Source: Ananas comosus
Lineage: Eukaryota > Streptophyta > Magnoliopsida > Poales > Bromeliaceae
DNA length: 64,000 nucleotides
Direction of reading: 5' to 3'
Assembly (NCBI RefSeq): GCF_001540865.1
Contig: NC_033621.1
Span: 19,469,040 to 19,533,039, forward strand
Program-made: the position numbers and the translations under genes
Shown here: positions 10,898-22,413 of the stretch, piece after piece
Numbering within the stretch: the first letter of the stretch is position 1
Layout: each line of letters starts with the position of its first letter
The notes under the pieces: model-generated
Seen by the model: only the letters and a program-made list of their open reading frames with translations
Told to the model about the DNA's origin: nothing
The model's database searches: none

Positions 10898-11240
10898 ATT
10901 TTTGGGAAGCAAGCAGTTAGTATTATATCCAATCAGCCAGAAGTGTAAGATAAGTCTCGACTGAGCTAAGTAGAGCACGGCTCCTAGGTTGATAATCGTT
11001 ATAGGTAGAGCGCGGCTCTCCACAAAGTCGGTTAAGACTAACAAAATAAGCCTCGTATCTCCTTGGTGTTTGTAAGTATGCTTGAGCGTGACGTGAAGGT
11101 TAAAGTGTAAAAGGGGAGGAATGTAACATCTCCAGTCCTATATATGCGATATAATAGGACAAAATCTTTTAACTTGACTATAACATTTTGGCTAGTTATT
11201 AGCGCCAAGAGATTAAGAGGGTTAAGTGTATTATGAAAGT
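10898..11240 (+). mobile_element. TRIM family remnant
   Basis: Related to the TRIM at 53296-55448. It has the internal segment AGCCAGAAGTGTAAGATAAG..., a polypurine tract AAAAGGGGAGGAA ending at 11122, then the start of a 3' LTR (TGTAACATCTCCAGTCC, 11123 to about 11240). The 5' LTR is nearly all lost and the 3' LTR is truncated. Confidence 0.75.
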
Positions 11241-11640
11241 TTTCAATAATTATTCAATAAGTGACACTATAAAAATGAAAATGTATATGGGGGTCAAAAA
11301 ATTAATAAGTTAATCAGTTTTTTTTTAGTTATTTAATTTTATTCGGTTGGTTAAATGCAAAGTAGTAGGGATGCCAACAGGTTAGATTCTGGGGGAGTTT
11401 TCAAAATTTGAATCCGAGCCTAACTACTAAATCAGAATCCGAATACGACGAATTTTAAAAATCAATATCCAACCCCGAATTCAACCAAATATCCGAAACC
11501 GTAATCGGAACCGAACCTGAAAAACCTGAACCCAGAACAATTATTTCTTTTCACCATATTTCAATATTTATTACATTAAATTTGAATATTAAAATACAAT
11601 TAAAAAAAAACATCACACATATATATAGAGAGAGAGAGAG
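11241..11640. other. Intergenic DNA with AG microsatellite
   Basis: No gene is seen. Around 11395-11530 the sequence is rich in CCGAA/GAATCC words. An AG dinucleotide run lies at about 11628-11648. Confidence 0.5.
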
Positions 11641-11648
11641 AGAGAGAG

Positions 11649-11903
11649 GGTCCGACTATTATACTTTTATGAATTTAGACCTCTTTATACTCATAAATTT
11701 TTGGCTGTCAGATCTATCCTCTCTTTGACCATTTCCACCCGTGAGATCATACTATTCAACTAACCACCTCCTCAACCCTAGGAGACCATTATCATCCTAA
11801 CTGGGGACTACCATCATCTTAACCGCACATCCTTTCATCCAACAGCCGAAAACTTATATGTATAAAGGGGCATATATTCATAAGATATAATAACCATAAC
11901 CTA
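11649..11903. mobile_element. MITE related to family D
   Basis: The left end TCCGACTATTATACTTTTATG and the reverse-complemented right end GGTTATGGTTATTATATCTT form loose inverted repeats. The interior shares GATCATACTATTCAACTAA and CCCTAGGAGACCATTATCAT-type text with family D. It lies between two AG-rich runs. Confidence 0.6.
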
Positions 11904-11939
11904 TATATAGAGAGGGAGAGAGAGTATAGAGAGAGAGAT

Positions 11940-12170
11940 GACCTGGAATACTAATTGTATTTGGGCTCTTTTACTATCAATATTCTAACCATTAGATCTA
12001 TACTTTAATCACCCTTTAGATCATACTATTCAACCAATCACCTATTCAACCTTAGGGAAACCACTACTAAACCCTAGGGGACCATTATCATTCTAACCCT
12101 ACAATTTTTCAACTAAGAGTTAAAAACTTGATAGCAAAAAAGTCCAAATACTATTAATAGTATTCTAACC
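11940..12170. mobile_element. MITE family D, copy 2
   Basis: Homologous to 7130-7368. The ends are GACCTGGAATACTAATTG and, on the other strand, GGTTAGAATACTATTAATAG. The interior contains TAAAAACTTGATAGCAAAAA as in copy 1. Confidence 0.7.
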
Positions 12171-12186
12171 AAATTCTATATATATA

Positions 12187-12684
12187 GTTGAGCTAGAATG
12201 ATATCGGTAGCACATTGCCATCCATTTGCTTTCGATGATAGAACCTCCAAATTGACGATCAATACTGTTGAACATGATCTATACCACTTGACGTGTTTAA
12301 AAATCAAATTTCATACGTTTTCAATATTATTCTCTTATCCATCGATTGGACACAAAAATGAACGACTGAAAATAAATATTTTTTAAAAGGTGATGATAGG
12401 AGTCTTGTAATCAAATCAGGAATATAGATTTTATTTTAATTGATTTGGATATTTTTATATCGTTAAACCAAAAAATGTCTCATATTTACTATTAAAATTA
12501 TAAATTTTGAAACCTTTGATTATTAGGAAAATTATGTCGAAGATTTGAAATTTAGTTTCTAAAAGCTTTAAGTAGTATAAATCATGTTCAATTGAGCCGA
12601 TCGTCGATTTGGAGGTTCAATCATTGAAAACAAATAAATGGCAACGGGGTCCGTTTACTACCGATAGCATTCTAGTTTTAACTC
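12187..12684. mobile_element. MITE family E with long inverted repeats
   Basis: About 498 bp that can fold into one hairpin. The left arm begins GAGCTAGAATGATATCGGTA and the right arm, complemented, begins ACTAGAATGCTATCGGTAGT. Similarity continues for about 95 bp (AACCTCCAAATTGACGATC, TTGAACATGATCTATAC). It is non-coding. A 62-codon open frame at 12198 lies in the left arm and is not a gene. Confidence 0.8.
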
Positions 12685-12685
12685 A

Positions 12686-12742
<57 letters not shown>
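12686..12742. repeat. (CT)n(AT)n compound microsatellite
   Basis: A run of CT dinucleotides is followed directly by about 15 AT dinucleotides, next to the right edge of the family E element. Confidence 0.95.
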
Positions 12743-12744
<2 letters not shown>

Positions 12745-12818
12745 GTAAAATTAATTTGGGTTCTAAGATACTATAAATACAATCCATACATGAATCCAAA
12801 TTCTTCGAATTTTTATTT

Positions 12819-13198
12819 GGCTAAATTACATAAAACTTCCCTATCAAAATTTGATTTTTCATTTTTTTCCCTGTCATTTAAAAACCTACACTTTACCTCC
12901 TTATAAAATGAAAAATGTTCACATGTGGTACGGTGTGAACTGTGGTGATAAATGACCATATTGCCCCTCACCATTTTGTCTCTCATGATGTTCACAGGAG
13001 AAAAGACTGAGGATATTTTTGACATAAAAATATATAATAATATTTTATAAACGAAATCGGAAATCCTAACGGATTACTAACGGCAGGGACGAAGTGAATA
13101 TTTTTTATTTTACAACAGGGTAAAGTGTAGATTTTTAAATGACAGGAAAAAAAAATAAAAAATCAAATTTTGACAATAAAATTTTATGTAATTTAGCT
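12819..13198. mobile_element. MITE family C, copy 1 (Mutator-like)
   Basis: A 380-bp element starting GGCTAAATTACATAAAACTT and ending ...ATGTAATTTAGCT. The inverted repeats run about 90 bp and include TGTCATTTAAAAACCTACAC. The flanking 9-mers TTTTTATTT and TTTTCATTT differ at one base, consistent with an aged 9-bp duplication. Copies 2 and 3 are at 44869 and 56856. Confidence 0.85.
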
Positions 13199-13431
13199 TT
13201 TTCATTTTTTACATTCTATTCAAAACTAAATCTATTTAGCATCAGATAAATATGTTGAATTTGATTTTCAGATATCGTACTTATGGACATATCTGCAAAG
13301 TAGGTAAGTCACTCTTTTAGGAAGCACTTTGTGGATAAGTATGGTACGTCGATGTGATTGCTTACTTTCTTTTGCTTTTATTTCAATGATGTGATGGTCT
13401 GATTGGGCAACAACTTCTATCGTGTTCTAGA

Positions 13432-13815
13432 ACTATGCTACAAGTCTATGGGCAAAATGTCTTATAAATCTAAAGACAATTCCACGAATACCCCTTGAAT
13501 AGACAATAATTTCATACATATTATTTTAAAATTAAAAGGGTTAATTTTCATACAGATTCCTACAAATATAGTGAATTATAAATATATTCCTACAAAGTTT
13601 AACTTTTATATATTATCCCTGTAAAAATTCTGATATTTTTAAATAATATGTATGAAATTATTGTCTATTCAAGGGGTATTCGTGGAATTGTCTTTAGATT
13701 TATAAGACATTTTGCCCATAGACTTGTAGCATAGTNTATAGTGAATTATAAATATATTCCTACAAAGTTTAACTTTTATATATTATCCCTGTAAAAATTC
13801 TGATATTTTTAAATA
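13432..13815. repeat. 95-bp perfect inverted repeat plus 79-bp direct repeat at an N
   Basis: 13432-13526 is repeated exactly, inverted, at 13641-13735, immediately before the single N at 13736. Directly after the N, 13737-13815 repeats 13567-13645 exactly in direct orientation (offset 170). The left arm extends outside the MITE that starts at 13538, so element ends cannot explain the inverted copy. The family A element here is about 170 bp longer than its relative. Most likely this is a fold-back or mis-filled gap in the assembly. Confidence 0.9.
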
Positions 13816-14130
13816 TATTCCTAGCGTTATGATTGATTCGTTAGAAAAAATTGGTTAACCATAGGTAAAATACATAACCCTAGTTAGTTAATGATGTGAA
13901 TTGATATTTTTTTCCCGCTTTAATTAACCGTTAGGACTTTTGGAGGGATATATTTGTGATGACAAAAAGGTCATTTCACTTATAAAATAAACAATGCTTT
14001 AATGGTAACAAAATAGAGAGACATATTTTAAAATATAAGGACTTTTGTAAGGACAATATATGAAAGTTGAACTTTGTAGAGATATATTTGTAATTCACTA
14101 TCTTTGCAGAGACCTATATGAAATTAACCC
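13538..14130. mobile_element. MITE family A, copy 1
   Basis: Ends GGGTTAATTTTCATACAG and, complemented, GGGTTAATTTCATATAGG. The inverted repeats run about 90 bp (AATATAGTGAATTATAAAT, CTACAAAGTTTAACTTT). Its 593 bp include the ~170-bp suspected artefact; without it the length is about 423 bp, close to the 409 bp of copy 2 at 59832. The interior has CGTTAGAAAA and TTGGAGGGATATATTTGTGATG in both copies. Confidence 0.85.
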
Positions 14131-14182
14131 AAAAAATATTACTAATACTCACCAATATCGCTCTAATTAGAAATAATAATAA

Positions 14183-14618
14183 GGGACAATAATTATCTAT
14201 ATACCCCTCAAAATTTTTGAAATATCTGATATATTCCTACTTTAGTTTTGTTTCAAATATACCCTCGTATATTTCTCCGTTATTCAAAAATATCTCCGCT
14301 GCTAGTATTCGTTAAGTTATCTCATATTCGTTAAGTTATCTCGTGTTATATTTGAATTAAATTTCTACCAGAGTTAAAAAGAAGTCAAAATGGCTCTTTT
14401 GTCCTGACTTAAGGGAAAGTAAGAGAAGTTGGTGATGGTAGAAGAGTATGTTTAAAAGAGAAGAAGTCAAAATACCTCGGCTTCAAGATAAATAAAAAAG
14501 TTGGTGACGATAGAATGGGTATATTTGAAAAGACAAAATAGTAATTTCACAGAAATAACGATTATTTCTAATAGTCCACTAACATAATTTAACTCTAGGG
14601 ATATATTTAAAAATAGGA
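14183..14618. mobile_element. MITE family B, copy 2, right end lost
   Basis: Begins GGGACAATAATTATCTATAT and follows copy 1 (10336-10847) through CTCCGTTATTC, GTTAAGTTATC, AAGTTGGTGATGGTAG and the A-rich 3' half. It stops near CTAGGGATATATTTAAAAATA without the matching inverted end, so it is truncated. Confidence 0.75.
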
Positions 14619-14630
14619 TAAGCAGCATGG

Positions 14631-15380
14631 AACACCAAACAGGGGACAGTCAGGAGAGTGGAAGAAGATTGACCGCGTTGCACTGTGAGCGGAAGGAGTT
14701 GCATTGGTATGAGGTACGTACTACACTGTTTGGAATGTTGTTGCACCTTTTTTCTTAGTATTGCACCATTATTCCCGTTGTTGCCCCAATTGTCTTACTA
14801 ATATTGTTTCAAAATATTTATTTTGGAAAAATTGAATAGCATACATCGGGGCTAGCAAATAACGGGAGCAAATTGGTTCGAATTCTGAAGACTAGGAGGT
14901 TGTGTAACCTGCCGTAAACTGTATTTCTCGCCCAGTCATCGTACAGTACAGTAGACATACCTAAGAGGATACTGGTAAAGTGGATGAGGACGGGGCGCAT
15001 TTTCATCAGATGGCAAAAAATTCGGACCAAATATGCAAAATCAAAAAAGACGGCCTAATTTAGCCATCGCGATGGTATTCTTTTCTAAAAAAATGGTCGT
15101 GTATCGACACATAAGTCCTACACGGTATGTTTTGAAGTAGGGCGATATGTCCAGTGACTGAGTACGGTGTGGCATTGCCTGAGATCTTTAGACCAACATA
15201 CATTATTTGGATTGGGTTGATTATTTGGACTATTCGTCCGGTTGATGCATACTTGCTTACTATTCATGTTTCAATAGTTGTTTATGTATGTACCGGTTGA
15301 TAACTGCTTATGACATTTCCAGCTTTATTATATATTGCTACTATAATTGATCATCTGTTGATTTTTTCCTATTAGATTAT
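14631..15380. other. Intergenic DNA, no feature seen
   Basis: No domain or element was recognised. Open frames here are short and lack motifs. Confidence 0.5.
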
Positions 15381-15901
15381 ACTAGTGAAGGCCCGCGCTT
15401 CGCGGCTAAAAATTTACGCAATTTTTAAAATATTTTGAACAAACTTTTTAATTTTTTAATTTTTAAATCTAATTTAAAATTTTAAACTAAAAAAAATTAA
15501 ATATAAAATTATATANAGGAGAAATGGAGAGGGAGAGGGGGTGCCGAGAGAGGGAGAGAGAGGAAGGGAGAGAGGGTGAGAAAAGGAGGAGAGAGAGAGG
15601 GGAAAAAGGGTCGCCCGCCGTCATCCTCCGCCTTCGCCTCCGCGCCCGCCCGCCGTTGCCCGGCCCGCGCGCCCGCTCGTGGCCCCCCCCCCACCCTTGT
15701 CCCTCTCTCCCCTTCTCTCTCTCGTACACGCCCCCTCTCTCTCTTTCTCTCTCTCCCTCTCTCACTTTTTACCTCTCTCCCTCAGTCTCCTCTTTCTCTT
15801 TCTTTCTCCCTATCTCTCTCTTAAAATGTTAAAATTTAAAATTTAAAATATATATTTAAAATTTAAAATTTTAAATTAAAATTGAATATATATAGATTAA
15901 A

Positions 15902-15942
<41 letters not shown>

Positions 15943-15944
15943 AC
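15381..15944. repeat. GA/CT-rich hairpin-like element 1
   Basis: Starts ACTAGTGAAGGCCCGCGCTT with a small CCCGCG/CGCGG hairpin. Then come AT-rich DNA (with an N at 15516), about 100 bp of GAGAGG-type purines, a GC-rich core (15610-15690) and about 140 bp of CTCTCC-type pyrimidines, ending in AT-rich and (AT)n sequence. Purine and pyrimidine arms can pair into a long imperfect hairpin. A similar block lies at 17820-18240. Open frames in it are Arg/Ser/Leu-rich and come from composition only. Confidence 0.7.
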
Positions 15945-17800
15945 TTTTCCAGTGGTGCGTGATAATGGCCATATCTTTTCAGTTCTTCACGTTTTTTATT
16001 ATATATTATATAGTACAGATATATTAAATGAAATTAATTTAATTATTAGAATTATTTCAAACTTTAATTTGGAACATTATAATCATGAGAAGGTGGTTTT
16101 CTCATCTTATTAAATAGGGTTCGATAGATCTCTACTGGCTTTTATGACGCATGATCGTCTCTATTGTAAACAATAAGAACGAAATAGGGGTTTAGTTTCC
16201 CACGAAATTTTTTTAGATGAAAATTCATCTTTAATTTATATATTGATCACAATTGTGTTCATAAAAAACACGTATATAATACATCTTCAACATTTTACGT
16301 AACTTATTACCCTTTTGAAGTTGAACGGAATACACTAAATCGCATAAAAATAAAATGATGTTACATTAAATAAAAACTCTAGTAACACTTCTGGATCTTA
16401 ATTTATCCCGTGGTTTTACGATAACCTTTGTTTTATCACTGTTTTATATATTAAAGTAAAGTAACCGAATTAATATTAAAGGTCAATTAATGTGGAACAA
16501 TTACATTAATTACATAGTAAAATGATCGACTAAATTCTCGTGCATGTAGAAAAGTTACTCTGTTTCATCTTATTTTATTTTGTTAAGTTTGGTGTTGAGC
16601 TGTTTACGATTCCCGGATAACCAAACGATATTGGTTAAAAGTTTAACTTTTATTGAAAACTTAGTTTGTTTTTTAATCCACTTTCAGTAAAAAGGTGACA
16701 CTAAACAAACTATTTTTCAGTAAAAGAAGCCTTGACTCAAGAGGATTAAAAACTTAAATAAAGTTGCTTTAAGTGTGAAAGTGTGTTTTCCTAAAATTTT
16801 TTTTTCAATATCATCAATTAATAATATTAAAAAAGATAAATTAAAAGAGGATATTAACTGTTTTAGTTAATACATAATATTTTTTTTTTTTAACTCAATA
16901 CTGGACTTTAATTAAAAACTAAATCTGTTGTTTTGACCTATAAATACCAGCTTTTAGTGAAATAAAGAGACGTGAAAGACATTTTGTTCATCCGACGTTT
17001 ATTGTCTTTTCCTATCTTTTCAACGAGTGGGGTTTATTAAATCCATTTTTATATTTTTGAATATGCTTGAGGCCTGGTAAAATTTAGTTGATGAGCTGGA
17101 AACTTTTTAAAACTATAATGATAAGTTGGACAGTTAAATAAACTAAACTCAGTTAGCTACGGTAAAATTGAAAATTAAATTCGATTAACCAGTAGAATCA
17201 CTTAAATACAAGCGCCCTTAACATGTTTTATGTGATTGATTTAGTTTAAGTTTAAAATTTAAGTTTTATGGCAACTCACTGAGTTTAGTTTGTTTAATTT
17301 TATTAGTCTATCATTTTAGTTTTCTCACGACCACGTCCATGGGGTTCAAGGGTTGACATGGGATGTTATATTATATACTGTGCCGTTGTAGTAGTAATGT
17401 GAGACTTATAATTAATGATATATAGAAGGCCTGTAATAATAATAATATAAATATTTGTACGATTGTGTACTTATCGTATTATCTTATGTGTTCTAATTTA
17501 TTTCTATAAAGTTTATAAAGAGTTTAATTTTTAAAATTTTTTTAATTTATCATTTTAAATTTTATTGTGTATAAAGTGTAATTCAAAACATGAAAGAAAA
17601 AAAAACCCAGTTATTAAATAATTCCGGAGGTACTACCCTTTTATAACCGTCCCCCCAAAACCTACTACACCACCTGGTTCGACGCACGTTAATAAAGTTT
17701 ATTATTATCGCTGTCACCCCGGGTGGTCACTACGTTTTTCTAGGTGAGGCAGGGGGGAGGATATTTAGAGGCCTCTTATAGCACTAAGCGCTATATGATA
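15945..17800. other. AT-rich intergenic DNA
   Basis: No gene, LTR or clear terminal repeats were found. It is ordinary AT-rich DNA; the stretch near 17760-17800 has a small TATAGC/GCTATA hairpin before the next (AT)n run. Confidence 0.55.
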
Positions 17801-18245
17801 ATATATATATATATATATATATATAGGAGGAGGGGGGAAGAGCGCGCGCGGGGGCGCGGGCTGGGAAGCCCCCCGAGCGGCCCGCACCCGCCGAGCGTGG
17901 GTCACGTGCACATAGGGGAGATAGGGAGAGGGGGAGAGAGAGAGCCATGGGAGGAAGGGTGGGGAGAGAGAGATGGGGAGAGAGAGAGAAGTGGGGAGCC
18001 GGTTGGGGAGGAGGGAGAGAGAGAAAGAGAGAGTGAGAGAGAACCAGGGGAGGGCATGTGCGGGAGGCCCGCACCCTCCGTGCGCCCAGAGGGAGAGAGA
18101 GACTCTCTCTCTCCCCCTCTTTCTATCTGCTTTCTCTCTCTCTCCCTCTGTTCTCTCTCTCTCTCTCCCCCTCTCTTTGTCTGCTCTCTCTCTTTCTCCC
18201 TCTGTTCTCTCTCTCCTTCCCTCTCTCTCGCGCGCGAGGACCCCT
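17801..18245. repeat. GA/CT-rich hairpin-like element 2
   Basis: Same plan as 15381-15944: (AT)n, GC-rich piece (GCGCGCGGGGGCGCGGGC), about 150 bp of purine-rich DNA (17913-18050), a short GC core with AGGCCCGCACCCTCCGTGCG, then about 140 bp of CT-rich pyrimidines ending in CGCGCGCGAGGACC. The open frames of 75-167 codons on both strands are low-complexity translations, not genes. Confidence 0.7.
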
Positions 18246-19086
18246 AAAATGCTGGGAGGGCGCCGTACAAACTCAAGAATTATAAGTTTTATAGATTATC
18301 TCTCTTCCTTATTTTTTTTAATAAATACAGCTTGCCTTCGGCAACTTGCATTACCCACTAAAAAATATGTGAATATATTTCTCCCTCCATATTGTTCATA
18401 TGTGATACTGGAGCTAGGGTTTGGGATGGTATGTGACGGTGCAGTTAGATAGACATGTTCTCATGGCAGTAGCATTGTGTTACGGTTATCTTTTTATTTA
18501 GACTCTTATTATTTAGTTTTCAAATGTTGGCAGCTGTGGATTTGTAAGAAATTAACCGGCACATAATAACGCAGCGGAAAATAATTTTGCACTTTTAATT
18601 TTTCGGAAGCCAAATACATATTGTTGGGAACTAGATGGATCGTCCGTCATGCGCTACCAACAAAGATGCACCAAAAAATAGAGAAAACACCGAACGAACG
18701 GTAAAAGAAATAAATGCAGAAAGAAAAAAATCAAGATTTACGTGGTTCGACAATTGCCTACGTCCACAGGGAGAGCGAGAGAGATGTATTCCACTATATG
18801 AAGAAATAGAAGTACAAGCTTACACCTCATATCTTCTCCGGATAAAAATCAAGAACCTTATGGTGAATTCCAGCTTTCTCTTGTTCCAACTAAAACTCCA
18901 AGAAAATACTGAAAAAAGTTTTTCGTAAAACCAAGAAGATCAAATTAAAGAAGTATAGAAACTTTAACCAAATTCCTTTATGCCGTTACTTCGAAGAATC
19001 CGAACCGCTCAGGCAATTGGTTGAGAACCACCGATCTGCCGCCAACGACAATCCGTCGTTGCATGCGGTAGCCGTCCCTCCTCTAC

Positions 19087-21711
19087 TGTAACACACTGGA
19101 CCCTTGCAAATTGCGAGGTTCGAGTGTTTGGACAGCGTCCTGAGCTTTTCCAGACTTTCTGGTGGGTTGTAGACAGTGTTCCGACCTATGGTTCGAACCC
19201 CGAGGATTGAGGTCTGAAGCCTAACACCAAAACCCGAAAAATCGAATTTTTGGTTAGCTCTCGGGTAGCCTTTATTGGGCTGTGGACCGATACAGGGTTG
19301 ATGGCTGTACTGGTACAGGGTTGATGGTTGTACCGGTACGGGATTGTATACCGGTACACAGGCAGCTTTCCAGCCAACCCGAAGCTCGGGTTTGGCATTT
19401 TCGTGGGATGTGTACCGATACGCAGTGGCAGTTTTTGAGCAGTTTGAACTGCAGGGAGTTTTTCGCAATTGTGGTCTTCTATATGTATCCCCCACGCCCT
19501 AGGAGCATCCCCTGAGCTTGGCACCTACAAGGAGAAAGGTGAGGAAGCCTTCCATACCTCTCTTTGTGATTTCCTTGATTTGTTTGGATTTTTTTTGAGA
19601 TTAAATGCCTCCTTTTGCTGCATTTTGGTTGTTGGAGGCTTTTCCCACCTTTGGAGCTTGGGTTGATGCTTGGTTGAGGGAAGATCCTTGAAGTTTGAGG
19701 ACTTTGAGCTTGGTTTGAAGCTTCTTAGAGGTAAGTGACTAGATCTTTTTCTCTAGATTTGAGTTTTGTTGTTGGATTTGAGATGAAACCCAAGAATGGA
19801 GACTTAGGGTTTATTTTGGGCATTTTGAACCTAGGACTTTTGGAGCTTAATTACTTGGATTAGAACCTTCCTTTGGGTTGGATTGGAAGGGATTTAGCTC
19901 TCTTTTGGAGCTTGTGAGAGTTTTTCTCCACCCTAGGTGAGATTTTAGCCCTTTTGCCTTGTTGGTTAATATTTGATCTTATAGTTGATCGTAATGCCCG
20001 TGTATCTCTTCGCTCATTATTTTTAGGGTATTTTGAGACTCGTGGACAACTTCGTTCGGCGAAACGAGGGACTACGCGACGGTTCGATGGGTTTGACCTA
20101 GTCACGTAATGAGAAAATCTCATTTGTGATGATGTGAGTATCGTTAAATGATAAAACATGCATACCATGTTAGATATATTTATTATGAATTTTAGAATGC
20201 TTAACATGCATATGTTATGTAGAGTAAATTTTTGGACCTTTATGGGGTAGAGTGCATGCATGTGAGATATAACATTCTAGTTGAGACTTGGAACCATTAT
20301 TCCTATTATGAAAATGAATTTTGCTTTCATGCATTTAATCTTTATGCCCAATTGTGACACTAGAGACTTTGGAAGCCTAGAGAGGCTTGAGGACTTAGAC
20401 TATTTGAGATTTTGGGCCAATGTCATAAAGAGGCATTGGGCTCCGACCTTAGTGAGCATTGGTATTATTGTCTTAAATGAGAACATAGAACATGATTTCG
20501 GCTTGATTAGTTGTGGTGCTTAAGTGTCATAAAGAGGTACTAAGCAAGTAAGTGTTGGGATATCACATTGTGACATAGAGCTAGACCGTTGGGTTACTAG
20601 TAGCTATTGCCATGTTTGAGACATGAGGGTTGGATACTTGAGCCTTTGACTATGCTTGCTTGCCATTTGTGCTCATTCGCACATGCTTGTGAGGGTCGCT
20701 CCCTACAAGCCGGCACTCCGGAGTTAGCCTACGCGACCTATATTCGCTAGTGCGGTATTGAGAAGCCTACGGGGTCGAGTGGGACAGACACATTCCAAGA
20801 GCAGGGATGTTGGGCTACCACAGGCACTTAGGCGGCACAAGCTGGACTACCTTGGGTAGGCCCTTATTTGGAAATAAAAATCGACACAGTGTTGAGTGTG
20901 TTATAATCACTACTAGATAGAGAGTAGTAGTTGGATTATTTGGACTTGCTTTTAGCATAGTTTTGGACATTTAAGTATACATACATATATGTAGTATGCT
21001 AGGAGATATTACTTATTGCATTCATATATACATTGTTGCCATGATAAAGCATGATCTTCATAACTTCATAAAGTAAATCGTGACATTTACTTGTGCCATA
21101 TAGAGACATATTGTTTATGACAAAGTAAAGGTGCATCTTAATTTACACAATGTAGTATCTTAACATTTTAATTTTGCTTTCTTAAATGCAAATTATTCAT
21201 TATTATTGCTCTCTTTTTGACTTACTCTTTCTTTGGGGCCTAGTGGTGCATTGAGCTAAGGTCAGTAATTGCCTACTGGGAACTATAAATTATAGTTCTC
21301 ACGCCCTCTGTTTTATGCTTTCTTTCAGAGCCTTCCACGCCGGGAGAGGCTAGGGACTGTGGGAAGGGCGTTGCTTCGAGCTAGCTCTTCTGCGAGTGAT
21401 GAGTTGATAGATGGTCTACCTCTCGATGTTTTTATTTTGGAGAGGTTGAGAGCTGTACCAGTGTACTAGAGACCACTCTTTTGTGTACCTTTTGGACATA
21501 TATTGTATAACTATATGTTTCACTCTTATTGTTTTTGTATTTATCCTTTTATCTTGTTGTAGATGATAGATCTATTTGTGCTCTGATATCTCTAGATGTT
21601 GTTTATCTTTGGTTTATTTTTCGCTGTTGATGTAGACGCCTTATATGTGTTGACATATGGTGGGTCTGGGCACGCTACCGGGAGGGCCTCTGCCGGTCCC
21701 GAGGCGTGACA
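19087..21711 (+). mobile_element. Solo Ty3/gypsy LTR inside a Copia-2 LTR
   Basis: 2625 bp with ends TGTAACACACTGGACC and GAGGCGTGACA. The exact 5-bp duplication TCTAC lies at 19082-19086 and 21712-21716, and the Copia-2 LTR text resumes exactly across it, as comparison with 25406-26161 shows. It has repeated GTACCGGTAC-type words near 19290-19420, also seen in the solo LTR at 53597-55255. There is no primer site or coding sequence, so it is a solo LTR left by LTR-LTR recombination. Open frames inside have no domain. Confidence 0.9.
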
Positions 21712-21993
21712 TCTACCGTCGTACGGCCACCAGACGTTGTGAATTAATTAGCCCGAGCCTAATTAATTTCCCACAACATGCCATGTCATCCGGTTTGCAG
21801 GAGGGCATGCATTAGCCGGTCAACAAGTCAACATGCTAATTAGACCAGGACACGAAATCTTGCACCAATAGGATAAACTTAAAACCAATTTGATGTAATC
21901 CATGGACCTTGTCTACGCCATCTTTTAAGAACCAACTTAATGGGTTAATTAATTTGACTCAACCCAAGTTCAAAAGAAGGCATATTCTTAACA
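21712..21993 (-). repeat. Copia-2 3' LTR, right piece
   Basis: Continuation of the LTR that starts at 18622 (left piece 18622-19086). It matches 25872-26161 and ends CTTAACA. The adjacent TTCTCCACCTT at 21994-22004 is the polypurine tract on the minus strand, which primes plus-strand DNA. Confidence 0.92.
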
Positions 21994-22032
21994 TTCTCCA
22001 CCTTGACTTCTTTTGTACTTTGTTACTCTCTC

Positions 22033-22401
22033 TTATCTTATCGCCCCTTCTCCCGAGGCATCTGAGTCAGTAGCAGCCAAGTTTAGATAATGCCTAAACT
22101 TATTCGCTGTTACCGGCTTTGTCATGATGTCAGCTACATTATCCTTCGTGGAAACCTTTATAAGCTGAATTTCTCCATCATCCTCATTAGTAAGCTCCCG
22201 TAATTTGTGATACTTGATTTCTATGTGCTTTGTCCTCCTATGGTAAACTGGATTCCTGGCGAGACATATAGCACTCTGACTATCACAATCGATAATCACT
22301 TTTTCCTGTATGATCCTGAGTTCACCAACCAAGCCTCTAAGCCAGACTGCTTCCTTAGCTGCTTCAATTGCCGCCATATACTCCGCTTCTGTAGTTGACA
22401 A
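22033..22401 (-). pseudogene. Copia-2 RNase H
   Basis: The copia RNase H C-terminal region is clear: MSTTEAEYMAA (catalytic Glu), DCDSQSAICLARNP (catalytic Asp), HRRTKHIEIKYHKLRE, then the DNVADIMTKPV end motif. In copia elements this enzyme degrades the RNA strand during reverse transcription. Here it is separated by a stop from the reverse transcriptase frame (WKSTL-stop just before the STTEAEY motif), so it is part of a broken polyprotein. The frame ends naturally at 22033, just before the polypurine tract. Confidence 0.93.
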
Positions 22402-22413
22402 GGCTACAGTGCG

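Noticed and set aside
13432..13735. Real long hairpin or small-RNA locus
   Set aside because: Exact identity, the adjacent N and the exact direct copy beyond it fit an assembly error better; listed as a finding on that basis.
15487..15832. Overlapping Arg/Ser/Pro/Leu-rich open frames on both strands
   Set aside because: They are translations of GA/CT repeats; both strands are open for the same compositional reason and they span an N.
17744..18452. Open frames of 75-167 codons
   Set aside because: Low-complexity Glu/Arg- and Ser/Leu-rich products of purine- and pyrimidine-rich arms; no conserved motif.
18986..19666. Several open frames up to 169 codons
   Set aside because: They straddle the Copia-2 LTR and the solo gypsy LTR; no domain, and the repeats explain the sequence.
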